From CAYOVG01 sp964407285 (GTDB taxonomy: Bacteria > Desulfobacterota > Syntrophobacteria > Syntrophobacterales > Syntrophobacteraceae): a DNA stretch of 10,523 nucleotides. The DNA lies in the NCBI GenBank assembly GCA_964407285.1, contig CAYOVG010000259.1, positions 1 through 10,523 on the forward strand. Direction: 5' to 3'. The notes beneath the pieces are model-generated. The model was not told where the DNA came from and made no database searches. It was given only the letters and a program-made list of their open reading frames with translations. Of this stretch, positions 1 through 6,391 are shown piece after piece. Each line of letters begins with the position of its first letter. Position 1 is the first letter of the stretch. Both the position numbers and the translations under genes were made by a program.

Positions 1-815
1 CGACCGCCTGGGCGTCGGCATCCACGTTCCGCGGCTCCGACAAGCGCGGCGGGGCCAACGGGGCGCGCATTCGTCTCGAGCCGCAAAAGGACTGGGAAGT
101 CAACGAGCCGGCCCGGCTGAAGGCCGTGCTGCGGACCCTCGAGGGAATCCAAAAGGATTTCAACAGCTCCCAGTCCGGCGGGAAGAAGGTCTCGCTCGCC
201 GACCTGATCGTCCTGGGCGGTTGCGCCGGCGTCGAGCAGGCTGCGAGGAATGCCGGTTACGATGTGGTCGTTCCCTTCACGCCGGGACGCACGGACGCAT
301 CGCGGGAGCAAACCGACGTGGCGTCGTTCGCCGTGCTCGAACCGGCCGCGGACGGGTTTCGCAACTATCTCAAGGCCAGATACTCCGTACCGGCGGAGGA
401 ACTGTTGGTCGATCGGGCGCAACTGCTGACGCTGACCGCTCCCGAGATGACGGTTCTCATTGGCGGTATGCGCGTCTTGAACGCCAACTTCGGACAGTCC
501 AAACACGGCGTCTTCACCAGGCGGCCGGAGACGCTCACCAATGATTTCTTCGTGAATCTGCTCGACATGAGCACGGAGTGGAAGCCAACCCCGGATGACG
601 AAAACGTGTTCGAGGGGCGGGACCGCGCAACGGGCGAACTCAAATGGACCGGTACCCGCGTCGACCTCGTCTTCGGTTCGAACTCCCAACTCCGGGCGCT
701 GGCGGAAGTCTACGGATGCGAGGACTCGCAGGAAAAATTCCTGAACGACTTCACGGCAGTGTGGAATAAGGTCATGAACCTCGACCGTTTCGACCTCGAC
801 AGATCGCAGCGTTGA
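1..815 (+). CDS. katG: Catalase-peroxidase KatG, C-terminal part (5' end outside window)
   Basis: This is the last 270 codons of a bifunctional haem catalase-peroxidase, which breaks down hydrogen peroxide in the cytoplasm. The reading frame is open from the window edge (first full codon at base 3) and begins TAWASASTFRGSDKRGGANG, followed by ARIRLEPQKDWEVNEP, a hallmark stretch of the KatG C-terminal domain. The gene ends in MNLDRFDLDRSQR and a TGA at 813-815. Full KatG proteins are about 720-740 residues, so roughly the first 460 residues, including the haem-binding N-terminal domain and the Trp-Tyr-Met adduct, lie to the left and cannot be checked. The C-terminal domain has no haem but is needed to shape the active site. 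No frameshift or internal stop is seen in the visible part. A strong hairpin follows 61 bases downstream, so katG is probably the last gene of its transcript. Regulation (often OxyR or PerR/Fur type) would be upstream and is not visible. Confidence 0.96.
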   Translation, partial: TAWASASTFRGSDKRGGANGARIRLEPQKDWEVNEPARLKAVLRTLEGIQKDFNSSQSGGKKVSLADLIVLGGCAGVEQAARNAGYDVVVPFTPGRTDASREQTDVASFAVLEPAADGFRNYLKARYSVPAEELLVDRAQLLTLTAPEMTVLIGGMRVLNANFGQSKHGVFTRRPETLTNDFFVNLLDMSTEWKPTPDDENVFEGRDRATGELKWTGTRVDLVFGSNSQLRALAEVYGCEDSQEKFLNDFTAVWNKVMNLDRFDLDRSQR

Positions 816-876
816 CCTCTTCGAGGGCTTCCGACAACAGCGTAGCGGAAGAACGGTCGGTTAATCGGCTGATCGT

Positions 877-917
877 GGGGGGAGCCCTCCGGCTTCCCGG
901 GCCGGAGGGCTCCCCCC
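877..917 (+). terminator. 17-bp perfect hairpin after katG
   Basis: Arms 877-893 and 901-917 are exact reverse complements, with a 7-nt loop (TTCCCGG). The stem is nearly all G/C. There is no T-run on the plus side, so it is not a textbook intrinsic terminator. Its position 61 bases after the katG stop fits an end-of-transcript structure or mRNA 3'-end stabiliser. Confidence 0.6.
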
Positions 918-993
918 ATAGGCTTCAAGTTGAGTTACGGCGCCCACGCCGTTTCCGGTTCCCACGCTCCCGCGCATTAACGTAAGGAATCGC

Positions 994-1021
994 GTGAAAC
1001 CCCGCTCAACCGGGGTTTCAC
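994..1021 (+). terminator. Second hairpin after katG, 11 bp
   Basis: Arms GTGAAACCCCG (994-1004) and CGGGGTTTCAC (1011-1021) are perfect reverse complements around a 6-nt loop. C-rich sequence, not a T-run, follows. It could be a back-up termination structure for katG or an independent palindromic element; the sequence alone does not decide. Confidence 0.4.
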
Positions 1022-1303
1022 CCCCGCCTCCTCCACCCGGCATCCCTCCACCGAGGAACACAACCATGGATGGAAGGAACGTACAATGCCGGATGCCGTT
1101 ATAACGATCCTTCGGTCACACGGTGAAAGACATTCCGTTGCAGTTTCCGGAGCATTAGGCCGACAACCGCACCGGACGGCCGGAAACCCTCACCGATAAC
1201 CATGCCCTAATCCTATCTTTTTCCCTTTTACGGCCCGGTCCGCACCGGCCCGGTATCGCCGCAGCCTTTTCCGCATTATTACAACTACTTGCAATCATAA
1301 AAC

Positions 1304-1332
1304 TTGACTTTGCACCAATTTCTTAGTATTCG
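1304..1332 (+). promoter_or_regulatory. Candidate sigma70 promoter for the PKD-protein gene
   Basis: TTGACT (1304-1309) is followed 17 bases later by TATTCG (1327-1332). The -35 matches consensus at 5 of 6 positions; the -10 at only 3 of 6. The site sits in the one AT-rich patch of the gap, which supports it. It would give a leader of roughly 180 nt. Confidence 0.35.
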
Positions 1333-1390
1333 ATACACTCGTTTTCAGAGCAATGCGGGTTAGCGGTTGGATGCAAGCAGGTTACGCCGT

Positions 1391-1434
1391 AGGGTCCGGT
1401 GACGTTCCCCAAGAGAGTTCTGTCGCCACTACCC
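1391..1434 (+). other. Foldable segment in the PKD-gene leader
   Basis: GGGT (1392-1395) can pair with ACCC (1431-1434), and GGTGAC (1398-1403) with GTCGCC (1422-1427, one G-U pair), making a two-part helix with an internal loop. It lies between the candidate promoter and the ribosome site at 1505-1510. I cannot match it to a known RNA family; it may be chance pairing in GC-rich DNA. Confidence 0.25.
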
Positions 1435-1518
1435 CGCTTTTGCCTTAACGACGCTGTTTCCCGTTCAATGTGTATCGATAGCCAAAATGAATCAACGACA
1501 AAGCAAGGAGTTCAATTC

Positions 1519-3996
1519 ATGCTCTACCGGTTCCTTTTCTGGTTCCCGGCCTTTCTCGCAATCTGCGTCAACCCTGTTTTTGGAGCGGATACGAGCTTCA
1601 ACGTCAGCCTGACGAACAGCACATCGTTCACCAGACCTTCGATCGCCACCACGGGGAACATTGAACCTCCGAACATCTCGGCCGGGAATCAAACCGCGTA
1701 TTACGCCACCAGGTGCTTTTCTCCGACAGTGTCCGGTTCCTACACCATCGAGACGACACAGGCGAGCCTGACGAAATCCGACGGGACGACGGAAACAAAT
1801 CCCGATCCCATGCTGTTCCTGTATTCATCTTTCGATCCGACCCAGCCTTTGAGCAACGTGATTGTCGCCAATGACGATATTAACAGCGGCAGCAACAGGC
1901 TATCCAGAATCAGCAATTATTCATTGACCCAGGGTACGGTGTATACGATTGTGGTAACCACCTGGAATCCGGGCAGTACCGGGACCGTCAGCTTCAGCGT
2001 AAGTGGATCGGACAGCGTTAATGTCTGCCCGGTTGCGGACTTCAGCGCCACTCCCACATCGGGCGCGGCGCCGCTCAGCGTCCAGTTCACCGACGCATCC
2101 ACGGGCACCGTGACCTCCCGGAGTTGGGACTTCGGAGACGGAGGGACCAGCACCGAACAGAACCCCTCCCACACCTATACTTCCGCCGGCACCTACACCG
2201 TGAGTCTCACGGTTACCGGCGGCTCGACCGACACGAAAACCAGGACCAGTTACATTACCGTATCGGATGCCCCCCCGACAGCGGACTTCAGCGCCACTCC
2301 CACATCGGGCGCGGCGCCGCTCAGCGTCCAGTTCACCGACGCATCCACGGGCACCGTGACCTCCCGGAGTTGGGACTTCGGAGACGGAGGGACCAGCACC
2401 GAACAGAACCCCTCCCACACCTACAGCTCCGCCGGTACCTACACCGTGAGCCTCACCGCAACGGGTCCACTGGGTAACGACACCAAAACCCGCACCAGTT
2501 ATATAACCGCATCGAGTCAGCCTGTAGCCGCCCCGACAGCGGACTTCAGCGCCACTCCCACATCGGGCGCGGCGCCGCTCACCGTCCAGTTCACGAATGC
2601 GACCACGGGCTCCGTGACCTCCTGGAGCTGGAGCTTCGGAGACGGAGGGACCAGCGCCGAACAGAACCCCTCCCACACCTACAACTCCACCGGCATCTAC
2701 ACCGTGAGCCTCACCGCAACCGGCCCCGGGGGCTCCAACACGAAAACCAGGACCAGCTATGTGACCGTGACCGCACCGAGTCAACCTGTTCAGCCTGTAG
2801 CCGCCCCGACAGCGGATTTCAGCGCCACTCCCACATCGGGCGCGGCGCCGCTCACCGTCCAGTTCACGAATGCGACCACGGGCTCCGTGACCTCCTGGAG
2901 CTGGAGCTTCGGAGACGGAGGGACCAGCGCCGAACAGAACCCCTCCCACACCTACAACTCCACCGGCATCTACACCGTGAGCCTCACCGCAACCGGCCCC
3001 GGGGGCTCCAACACGAAAACCAGGATCAACTACATCATAAACTCCCCCTCCGGCTTTACCTCGTGGAATGACTGGTTTGCCGTCGATCTGCGCGACAACC
3101 CGATGATAGGCGACTTCAATGGAGACGGCCTCGAGGATGTCGTCAGTTTTGAGATGAGCAACCCCAAGGCGTTCGGCGACGTATACGTAGCGCTCTCCGA
3201 CGGAACGAAATTTCTCCACGGTGAAAAGTGGAATGACTGGTTTGCGGTCGGCTACGACCAGTCAGTCGCCGTGGGGGATTTCAACGGCGACGGAATGGAC
3301 GACATAGCTGTCTGGCTCGGCGCGTGGTCGAGGGAAGTTTACATGGAGACATCCCATGGCGCCGGCTTTGCTCCATCGGTAAGGGTCATGGAAGTTTTCG
3401 GGGACGGCCCGGATGACGTGTTCGGCGCGGGCGACGTGAATGGAGACGGAAAAGACGATCTCGTCGTCTTCTCCCGAAACACCGGAAAGGTTTACGTGGC
3501 CGTCTCCAATGGAAACGGATTCAACTCCCCGCAAGTATGGCACAATTATTTCGCCGTCAGCACTTACGAGCGCCCCGTGGTGGCCGATATGGATGGAGAC
3601 GGGAAAGCCGACATCGTCAGCCTCTGCGCCGATAACCCTCTCGCCAGGGGCGACGTCTATGTGGCCCATTCCACCGGGGCGGGATTCAACGACGGCTGGA
3701 GTTCGGCGAAGTGGGCGGATTGGTTCGGTGTAAGCCCCGAGGAAAAAGTCCGGATCGCCGACTATAACGGCGACGGCCGCGCGGACCTCCTTTCCTTCAT
3801 GCCGCCCGACATCGGCCAGATCTACCTGGCGCTCTCGGAGGGAAACCAACTGAGCGCGCCCCGGTTGTTGAGCTACAACCTGGCCATACAGCAAGCCGAC
3901 ATCCCCTTCATGGGGGACTTCAACGGAGACGGCAAGGCGGATCTTGTCGTGTTTCGCCTGAGCGAGGGCAAGGTGTATGTGATGATTACACCCTAA
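1519..3996 (+). CDS. Secreted protein with four PKD domains and an FG-GAP/VCBS-type beta-propeller
   Basis: Predicted exported protein of 825 residues; function unknown, probably cell-surface or extracellular binding. The ATG at 1519 is chosen because AAGGAG (1505-1510) lies 8 bases upstream and the protein then begins with a signal peptide (MLYRFLFWFPAFLAI, likely cut near VFGA/DTSF). The frame is open back to a GTG at 1399, but that would bury the signal. Residues about 25-170 form a beta-rich domain resembling bacterial pre-peptidase C-terminal (PPC) domains. Four PKD domains follow (starts near residues 172, 255, 341 and 432), each with the W-x-FGDGGTS and HTY...G-x-YTVSLT signatures. From about 516 to the end there are six repeats of ~50 residues, each with a D-x-[DN]-x-DG-x-x-D calcium-type loop (e.g. 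GDFNGDGLEDVV) and most opening with W-x-x-[WY]-F-[AG]-V. No LPXTG, PEP-CTERM or autotransporter tail is seen, and no enzyme domain. PKD and FG-GAP modules commonly bind proteins or polysaccharides; the ligand here cannot be told. Confidence 0.92.
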   Translation: MLYRFLFWFPAFLAICVNPVFGADTSFNVSLTNSTSFTRPSIATTGNIEPPNISAGNQTAYYATRCFSPTVSGSYTIETTQASLTKSDGTTETNPDPMLFLYSSFDPTQPLSNVIVANDDINSGSNRLSRISNYSLTQGTVYTIVVTTWNPGSTGTVSFSVSGSDSVNVCPVADFSATPTSGAAPLSVQFTDASTGTVTSRSWDFGDGGTSTEQNPSHTYTSAGTYTVSLTVTGGSTDTKTRTSYITVSDAPPTADFSATPTSGAAPLSVQFTDASTGTVTSRSWDFGDGGTSTEQNPSHTYSSAGTYTVSLTATGPLGNDTKTRTSYITASSQPVAAPTADFSATPTSGAAPLTVQFTNATTGSVTSWSWSFGDGGTSAEQNPSHTYNSTGIYTVSLTATGPGGSNTKTRTSYVTVTAPSQPVQPVAAPTADFSATPTSGAAPLTVQFTNATTGSVTSWSWSFGDGGTSAEQNPSHTYNSTGIYTVSLTATGPGGSNTKTRINYIINSPSGFTSWNDWFAVDLRDNPMIGDFNGDGLEDVVSFEMSNPKAFGDVYVALSDGTKFLHGEKWNDWFAVGYDQSVAVGDFNGDGMDDIAVWLGAWSREVYMETSHGAGFAPSVRVMEVFGDGPDDVFGAGDVNGDGKDDLVVFSRNTGKVYVAVSNGNGFNSPQVWHNYFAVSTYERPVVADMDGDGKADIVSLCADNPLARGDVYVAHSTGAGFNDGWSSAKWADWFGVSPEEKVRIADYNGDGRADLLSFMPPDIGQIYLALSEGNQLSAPRLLSYNLAIQQADIPFMGDFNGDGKADLVVFRLSEGKVYVMITP
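2035..2423 (+). repeat. Near-identical DNA repeat pair: PKD domains 1 and 2
   Basis: Bases 2035-2177 and 2281-2423 are identical over 143 bp (offset 246 bp, 82 codons), including synonymous positions. The copies diverge only in the C-terminal strands and linker. This points to recent tandem duplication or gene conversion within the gene. Confidence 0.9.
2517..3025 (+). repeat. Near-identical DNA repeat pair: PKD domains 3 and 4
   Basis: Bases 2517-2752 and 2790-3025 match over 236 bp with one difference (C at 2544, T at 2817; both encode Asp). The offset is 273 bp, or 91 codons. The copied block includes the PVAAPTADF linker. PKD 3/4 share clear protein similarity with PKD 1/2 but differ from them at many positions, so this is a separate, later event. 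Confidence 0.92.
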
Positions 3997-4031
3997 CCCC
4001 TAAGTCCTCGGGCTCTTTCCGTATTTTCCAC

Positions 4032-4060
4032 GGCGGGCGCAGGCGGGTCCTGCGCCCGCC
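4032..4060 (+). terminator. GC hairpin after the PKD-protein gene
   Basis: Arms GGCGGGCGCA (4032-4041) and TGCGCCCGCC (4051-4060) are perfect reverse complements with a 9-nt loop, 35 bases after the TAA. No T-run follows, so it is either a non-canonical terminator or a transcript-end stabiliser. Confidence 0.5.
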
Positions 4061-4132
4061 CCGCACGCCTTGTCCACCACAACAAACACGCCGCCACTCG
4101 TACGAAGGACCCTGCAATCGCACGAAGGCCCC

Positions 4133-4205
4133 CGACCACGAAAAACACGAAAGAACTCGAAAAATGGTCATTTCCCTTTCGAGCTTTTCGTGTTTTTCGT
4201 GGTCG
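4133..4205. repeat. Long inverted repeat of 'CACGAAAAACACGAAA' type
   Basis: The left arm (4133-4162) and right arm (4177-4205) are reverse complements: the outer 20 bp are perfect, then there is a short mismatch or bulge, then 7 more base pairs, around a 14-nt loop. It contains ACCACGAAAAACACGAAA and its complement. It lies between two convergent genes (PKD protein and UspA) and could end transcription from both sides. A degenerate partial copy of the right arm (GTGTTTCGTGGTGG) lies just downstream near 4251. Reading frames across it give F/V/S-rich nonsense and are not genes. From memory, similar CACGAAA-rich palindromes are scattered between genes in several environmental bacterial genomes; this was not verified here. 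Confidence 0.75.
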
Positions 4206-4271
4206 AAAAAGGGCAAAGAGAAAGGGCGAAGGGCGTTTTCGTTCCGCCCGTGTTTCGTGGTGGAGAAGGCC

Positions 4272-4691
4272 TTACCGCACCACGACGACCGTGCAGTGAG
4301 CATAGCTGAGGACCCGTTTCGCGACGGACCCGAGCAGCCACTGGCGAAGCGCCCCCTCCCCCCGATGCCCCATGAAAATGGTATCCACTCCCCGTTCATC
4401 GGCGAAACGGAGGATCTCCTCCGCCGGGTGCCCCGCACGGACTTCGAACGCCGCATCGACCAGGAGGGATTTCGCCCTGTCGCTCATGGCCCGGAAACTC
4501 CCCTCGTAGTACTGCGAGACGCTGTCCAGCAGATTGTTGATTTCCACGGCGAGCGGAGGTTCCGCGGGCCGGGCCACCGACAGGACAATCAGTTGAGCGG
4601 AGTACTTCGAGGCCAGATCGAGGGCGAGGTCATAGGCCTTTTCCGACTGCATGGAACCGTCATAGGCAACCAGTATTTTGTTCAACAACAT
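4272..4691 (-). CDS. Universal stress protein (UspA family), single domain
   Basis: A 139-residue cytoplasmic UspA-fold protein, normal length for a one-domain member. The start ATG (4689-4691 on the complementary strand) is preceded by AAGAGGAG (4699-4706) at 7-nt spacing. The frame stays open much further upstream, but that part runs across the riboswitch of the next gene and is not coding. Motifs: the N-terminal strand ILVAYDGS with the conserved Asp11, and near the C-terminus the nucleotide-binding signature G-2x-G-9x-G-S (Gly108, Gly111, Gly121-Ser122). This signature marks ATP-binding Usp proteins. Such proteins are induced by starvation and other stress; targets are rarely known. The gene is convergent with the PKD gene and divergent from the cobalamin unit. 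A small hairpin (4730-4745) lies in its leader and a TATAGT-like -10 at 4770-4775 (minus strand), without a good -35, so it may need an activator. Confidence 0.92.
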   Translation of the reverse strand: MLLNKILVAYDGSMQSEKAYDLALDLASKYSAQLIVLSVARPAEPPLAVEINNLLDSVSQYYEGSFRAMSDRAKSLLVDAAFEVRAGHPAEEILRFADERGVDTIFMGHRGEGALRQWLLGSVAKRVLSYAHCTVVVVR

Positions 4692-4829
4692 GGGCCGACT
4701 CCTCTTGTTTCCGATACGGATATGTCGGGCGGCGGGGTACCGCCGAGGCGAAATATTCTTTCTTTTCTCACTATATAACTTCTGAGCCGGGTTTCGGGAA
4801 TAGTGCGGCCCGTCATTGCCGGAAATCGC

Positions 4830-4858
4830 TTGACAGTCTCCAGAGGCCATGATATTAG
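4830..4858 (+). promoter_or_regulatory. Strong sigma70-type promoter of the cobalamin-riboswitch/cbiK unit
   Basis: A perfect TTGACA (4830-4835) is followed at 17-nt spacing by TATTAG (4853-4858). Transcription should begin near 4865, a few bases before the riboswitch aptamer. The quality and position make this one of the best-supported promoters in the window. Confidence 0.75.
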
Positions 4859-4879
4859 CTGAAGCGCAAGATGTAAGGA

Positions 4880-5035
4880 AGCACGTCAGGTGACGCAAGT
4901 TCAAAAGGGAATCCCGTGCAATCCGGGAGCGGTCCCGCCGCTGTGAACGGGGACGAAATCCACCGATGCCACTGGAAAATCCGGGAAGGCGTGGAAAGTA
5001 GATCGATCCGTGAGCCAGAAGACCTGCCTGATCGT
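4880..5035 (+). ncRNA. Cobalamin (adenosylcobalamin-type) riboswitch aptamer ahead of cbiK
   Basis: The conserved parts appear in the right order. These are the 5' helix strand CAGGT (4887-4891) pairing with ACCTG (5022-5026), AAAGGGAATCCCGTG (4904-4916), the GGTCCCGCCGCTGTGAA core (4931-4947), GCCACTG (4968-4974), and the B12 box GCCAGAAGACCTGCC (5014-5028). It binds a cobalamin and, when bound, should reduce expression downstream. The expression platform follows: a GGGTA/TACCC hairpin (5045-5060 region), then an intrinsic terminator at 5098-5136. Its placement before cbiK, a cobalamin-synthesis gene, fits product feedback. Confidence 0.95.
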
Positions 5036-5097
5036 GTGGGAGGGGGTACGAGACGATACCCGATCTCCGTTTGCGAGGATTAACTAAATCAGGGTGC

Positions 5098-5136
5098 AAT
5101 CCTTAGGGCTTTCTCCGGCTCTAAGGATTTTTTTTT
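5098..5136 (+). terminator. Intrinsic terminator, expression platform of the first cobalamin riboswitch
   Basis: AATCCTTAG (5098-5106) pairs with CTAAGGATT (5121-5129). Further G-C and G-U pairs bring the stem to about 13 bp around loop TTCTCC, and nine T's follow (5128-5136). AGGATT at 5076-5081 can instead pair with AATCCT (5098-5103), a plausible competing antiterminator. Premature termination when cobalamin is bound is the simplest reading. Confidence 0.9.
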
Positions 5137-5464
5137 GGAGCGGGACCTCCTGCACCAGTATCATCCCACCTCATCGCATTCCATTAACCCTTGCACGTCC
5201 GGGGCCGTTCGCGGCCCCGGATGCTTTCAGCGGATTGCGGGTTCCCGCCGCGGCTTGCCGTATTTGTCACCATGCGGGCCATCGGCGCAAACGCAAACCG
5301 CGTTGCGGGTTACGTTACGGGTCGCGCGTTTGTCTCCATGTAAGCCGCGAGCGCTTTTTCATCCTTCATGGCGGCACATGGAAACGGCGCTTCGTATGAA
5401 TCCCGTCGTACGAATCCCGACGAATCCTTGAATGCGATACAAAGGAAACGAAGAAAGGCGACGA
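5137..5464 (+). other. 328-nt structured leader between riboswitch terminator and cbiK
   Basis: No convincing gene is seen; the two overlapping frames here lack protein-like composition. Two hairpins stand out. Arms TCCGGGGCCG (5198-5207) and CGGCCCCGGA (5212-5221) form a perfect 10-bp stem closed by a TTCG tetraloop. CCATGT (5336-5341) plus GCCGC (5344-5348) pairs with GCGGC plus ACATGG (5371-5381). TTCGTA/TACGAA (5391-5396, 5409-5414) is a smaller inverted repeat. The stretch is transcribed if the terminator is read through. Its role, if any, is unknown. Confidence 0.55.
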
Positions 5465-6256
5465 ATGAAAAGAGCCATACTACTCGTGGCGTTCGGGACC
5501 GGCATACCCGAAGCCCGCAAGGTTTTCGACCGCATCGACGCTCAGGCGAAAGAGGCGTTTCCCGGCGAGGAGATCCGCTGGGCTTACACATCGCGCGCCA
5601 TCAGGGCCAGGCTCGCCGAACGGGGCGAGCGCATGGATTCCCCGGAAGTGGCGCTGGCCCGGCTTATGGAGGAGCGCTACACGCACGTGGCGCTCCTTTC
5701 GCTCCACGTCATGCCCGGCCAGGAGTTCCACCAGCTCTACTCGAACGCCCGGCTGTTCGGAAGAATGGAAGGCGGATTCAAACAAATTGAAGTGGCCCGC
5801 CCTCTCCTGTCGTCCGCCGACGACATGAGAAAGCTCGCACGGGCGCTCCTGGGAAGGACGCCGCCGGGACGGGAGCCGCGGGACGCCGTGCTCCTCATCG
5901 GGCATGGCAACAAGCGGCATCCGGCGGACCCTCTGTACGCGGCCATGAACTTCATTTTCCGGGAACTGGACCCCAACGTTTTCGTCGGCTCCGTTTCGGG
6001 GTACCCCACGGTTACGGACCTCCTGCCCCGGCTCGAAGCCGAAGGGATAAAAAAAGTCTTCCTCGCGCCTTTCATGGTGGTGGCCGGGGAGCACGCCCGA
6101 AAGGACATGGCGGGGGACGACCCGGAAAGCTGGAAATCCGTTCTCACGCGCAACGGTTACGACTGCGAAGCCGCGCTCACGGGCATTGCCGAGTATCCCG
6201 AGGTGGTGGAGATATGGCTCGACCATCTGCGCGCCGTACTCGAGCGGATGGAATAA
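5465..6256 (+). CDS. cbiK: Sirohydrochlorin cobaltochelatase CbiK (anaerobic cobalamin pathway)
   Basis: A 263-residue class II chelatase that inserts Co2+ into sirohydrochlorin, an early step of anaerobic (cobalt-early) cobalamin synthesis. The start ATG at 5465 follows AAAGG (5454-5458) at 6-nt spacing and gives the family N-terminus MKRAILLVAFGTG. An in-frame ATG at 5432 lacks a ribosome site. Two alpha/beta halves typical of CbiK are present. By comparison with the Salmonella enzyme as I recall it, the metal ligands Glu89, His145 and His207 correspond here to Glu87 (in GQEFHQL), His147 (in IGHGNK) and His210 (in VVAGEHARKDMAGDD); all three are kept. There is no signal peptide, so it is cytoplasmic, unlike the exported CbiK described in Desulfovibrio. 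The cobalamin riboswitch and terminator upstream imply repression by end product. No other cobalamin-synthesis gene adjoins it in the window. Sirohaem ferrochelatase activity is possible for this family, but the B12 control favours cobalt. Confidence 0.94.
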   Translation: MKRAILLVAFGTGIPEARKVFDRIDAQAKEAFPGEEIRWAYTSRAIRARLAERGERMDSPEVALARLMEERYTHVALLSLHVMPGQEFHQLYSNARLFGRMEGGFKQIEVARPLLSSADDMRKLARALLGRTPPGREPRDAVLLIGHGNKRHPADPLYAAMNFIFRELDPNVFVGSVSGYPTVTDLLPRLEAEGIKKVFLAPFMVVAGEHARKDMAGDDPESWKSVLTRNGYDCEAALTGIAEYPEVVEIWLDHLRAVLERME

Positions 6257-6325
6257 AAAATCGCGCAATGCCGAATACTTGGGAAAGCCCACCGGTTGAC
6301 GCGGGATCGGATGGCGTCTTACCTT

Positions 6326-6351
6326 AGTTGGAGCCGTCTCAGTTGGAGCCG
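6326..6351. repeat. Two direct copies of AGTTGGAGCCG, 15-bp period
   Basis: AGTTGGAGCCG occurs at 6326-6336 and 6341-6351, about one and a half helical turns apart, 41 bases before the long-form start of the PEBP gene. A weak TTGACG (6296-6301) lies just upstream with a poor -10 (TACCTT, 6320-6325). The repeats could be a regulator site next to the transcription start or a chance duplication. Confidence 0.35.
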
Positions 6352-6391
6352 ACAGCGAACACGATCGAAAGATCGGGAGGTGAAACCAGCC

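Larger units (their letters stand above)
816..1518. other. 703-nt gap between katG and the PKD-protein gene
   Basis: No credible protein-coding gene is seen; the short reading frames are overlapping, low-complexity and lack ribosome sites. The gap holds the two hairpins after katG. From about 1022 to 1260 I see nothing recognisable. Bases 1260-1350 are clearly richer in A/T than the surroundings and carry the candidate promoter. The last ~180 bases form the leader of the PKD gene. Confidence 0.6.

Noticed and set aside
1339..1440. Cyclic-di-GMP (GEMM) riboswitch ahead of the PKD gene
   Set aside because: GGATGCAAGCAGG vaguely recalls the GGACGCAAAGCC part, but the other conserved segments of the class are absent.
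1399..1518. Upstream GTG start giving an 865-residue PKD protein
   Set aside because: It would place 40 residues ahead of a normal signal peptide; the ATG at 1519 has AAGGAG at proper spacing.
2035..3025. CRISPR-like or intergenic tandem repeat array
   Set aside because: The repeats are 246-273 bp, in frame, and encode PKD domains; they are coding duplications.
1921..3219. 432-codon minus-strand frame opposite the PKD repeats
   Set aside because: Its repeated sequence merely mirrors the PKD duplications; no ribosome site and very low complexity.
4070..4456. Several small frames around the inverted repeat at 4133-4205
   Set aside because: Their F/V/S/K-rich translations arise from the palindromic A/T repeat, not from a protein.
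4692..5099. N-terminal extension of the Usp gene to 275 residues
   Set aside because: The extension overlaps the cobalamin riboswitch and promoter; the true start at 4691 has a good ribosome site and the family N-terminus.
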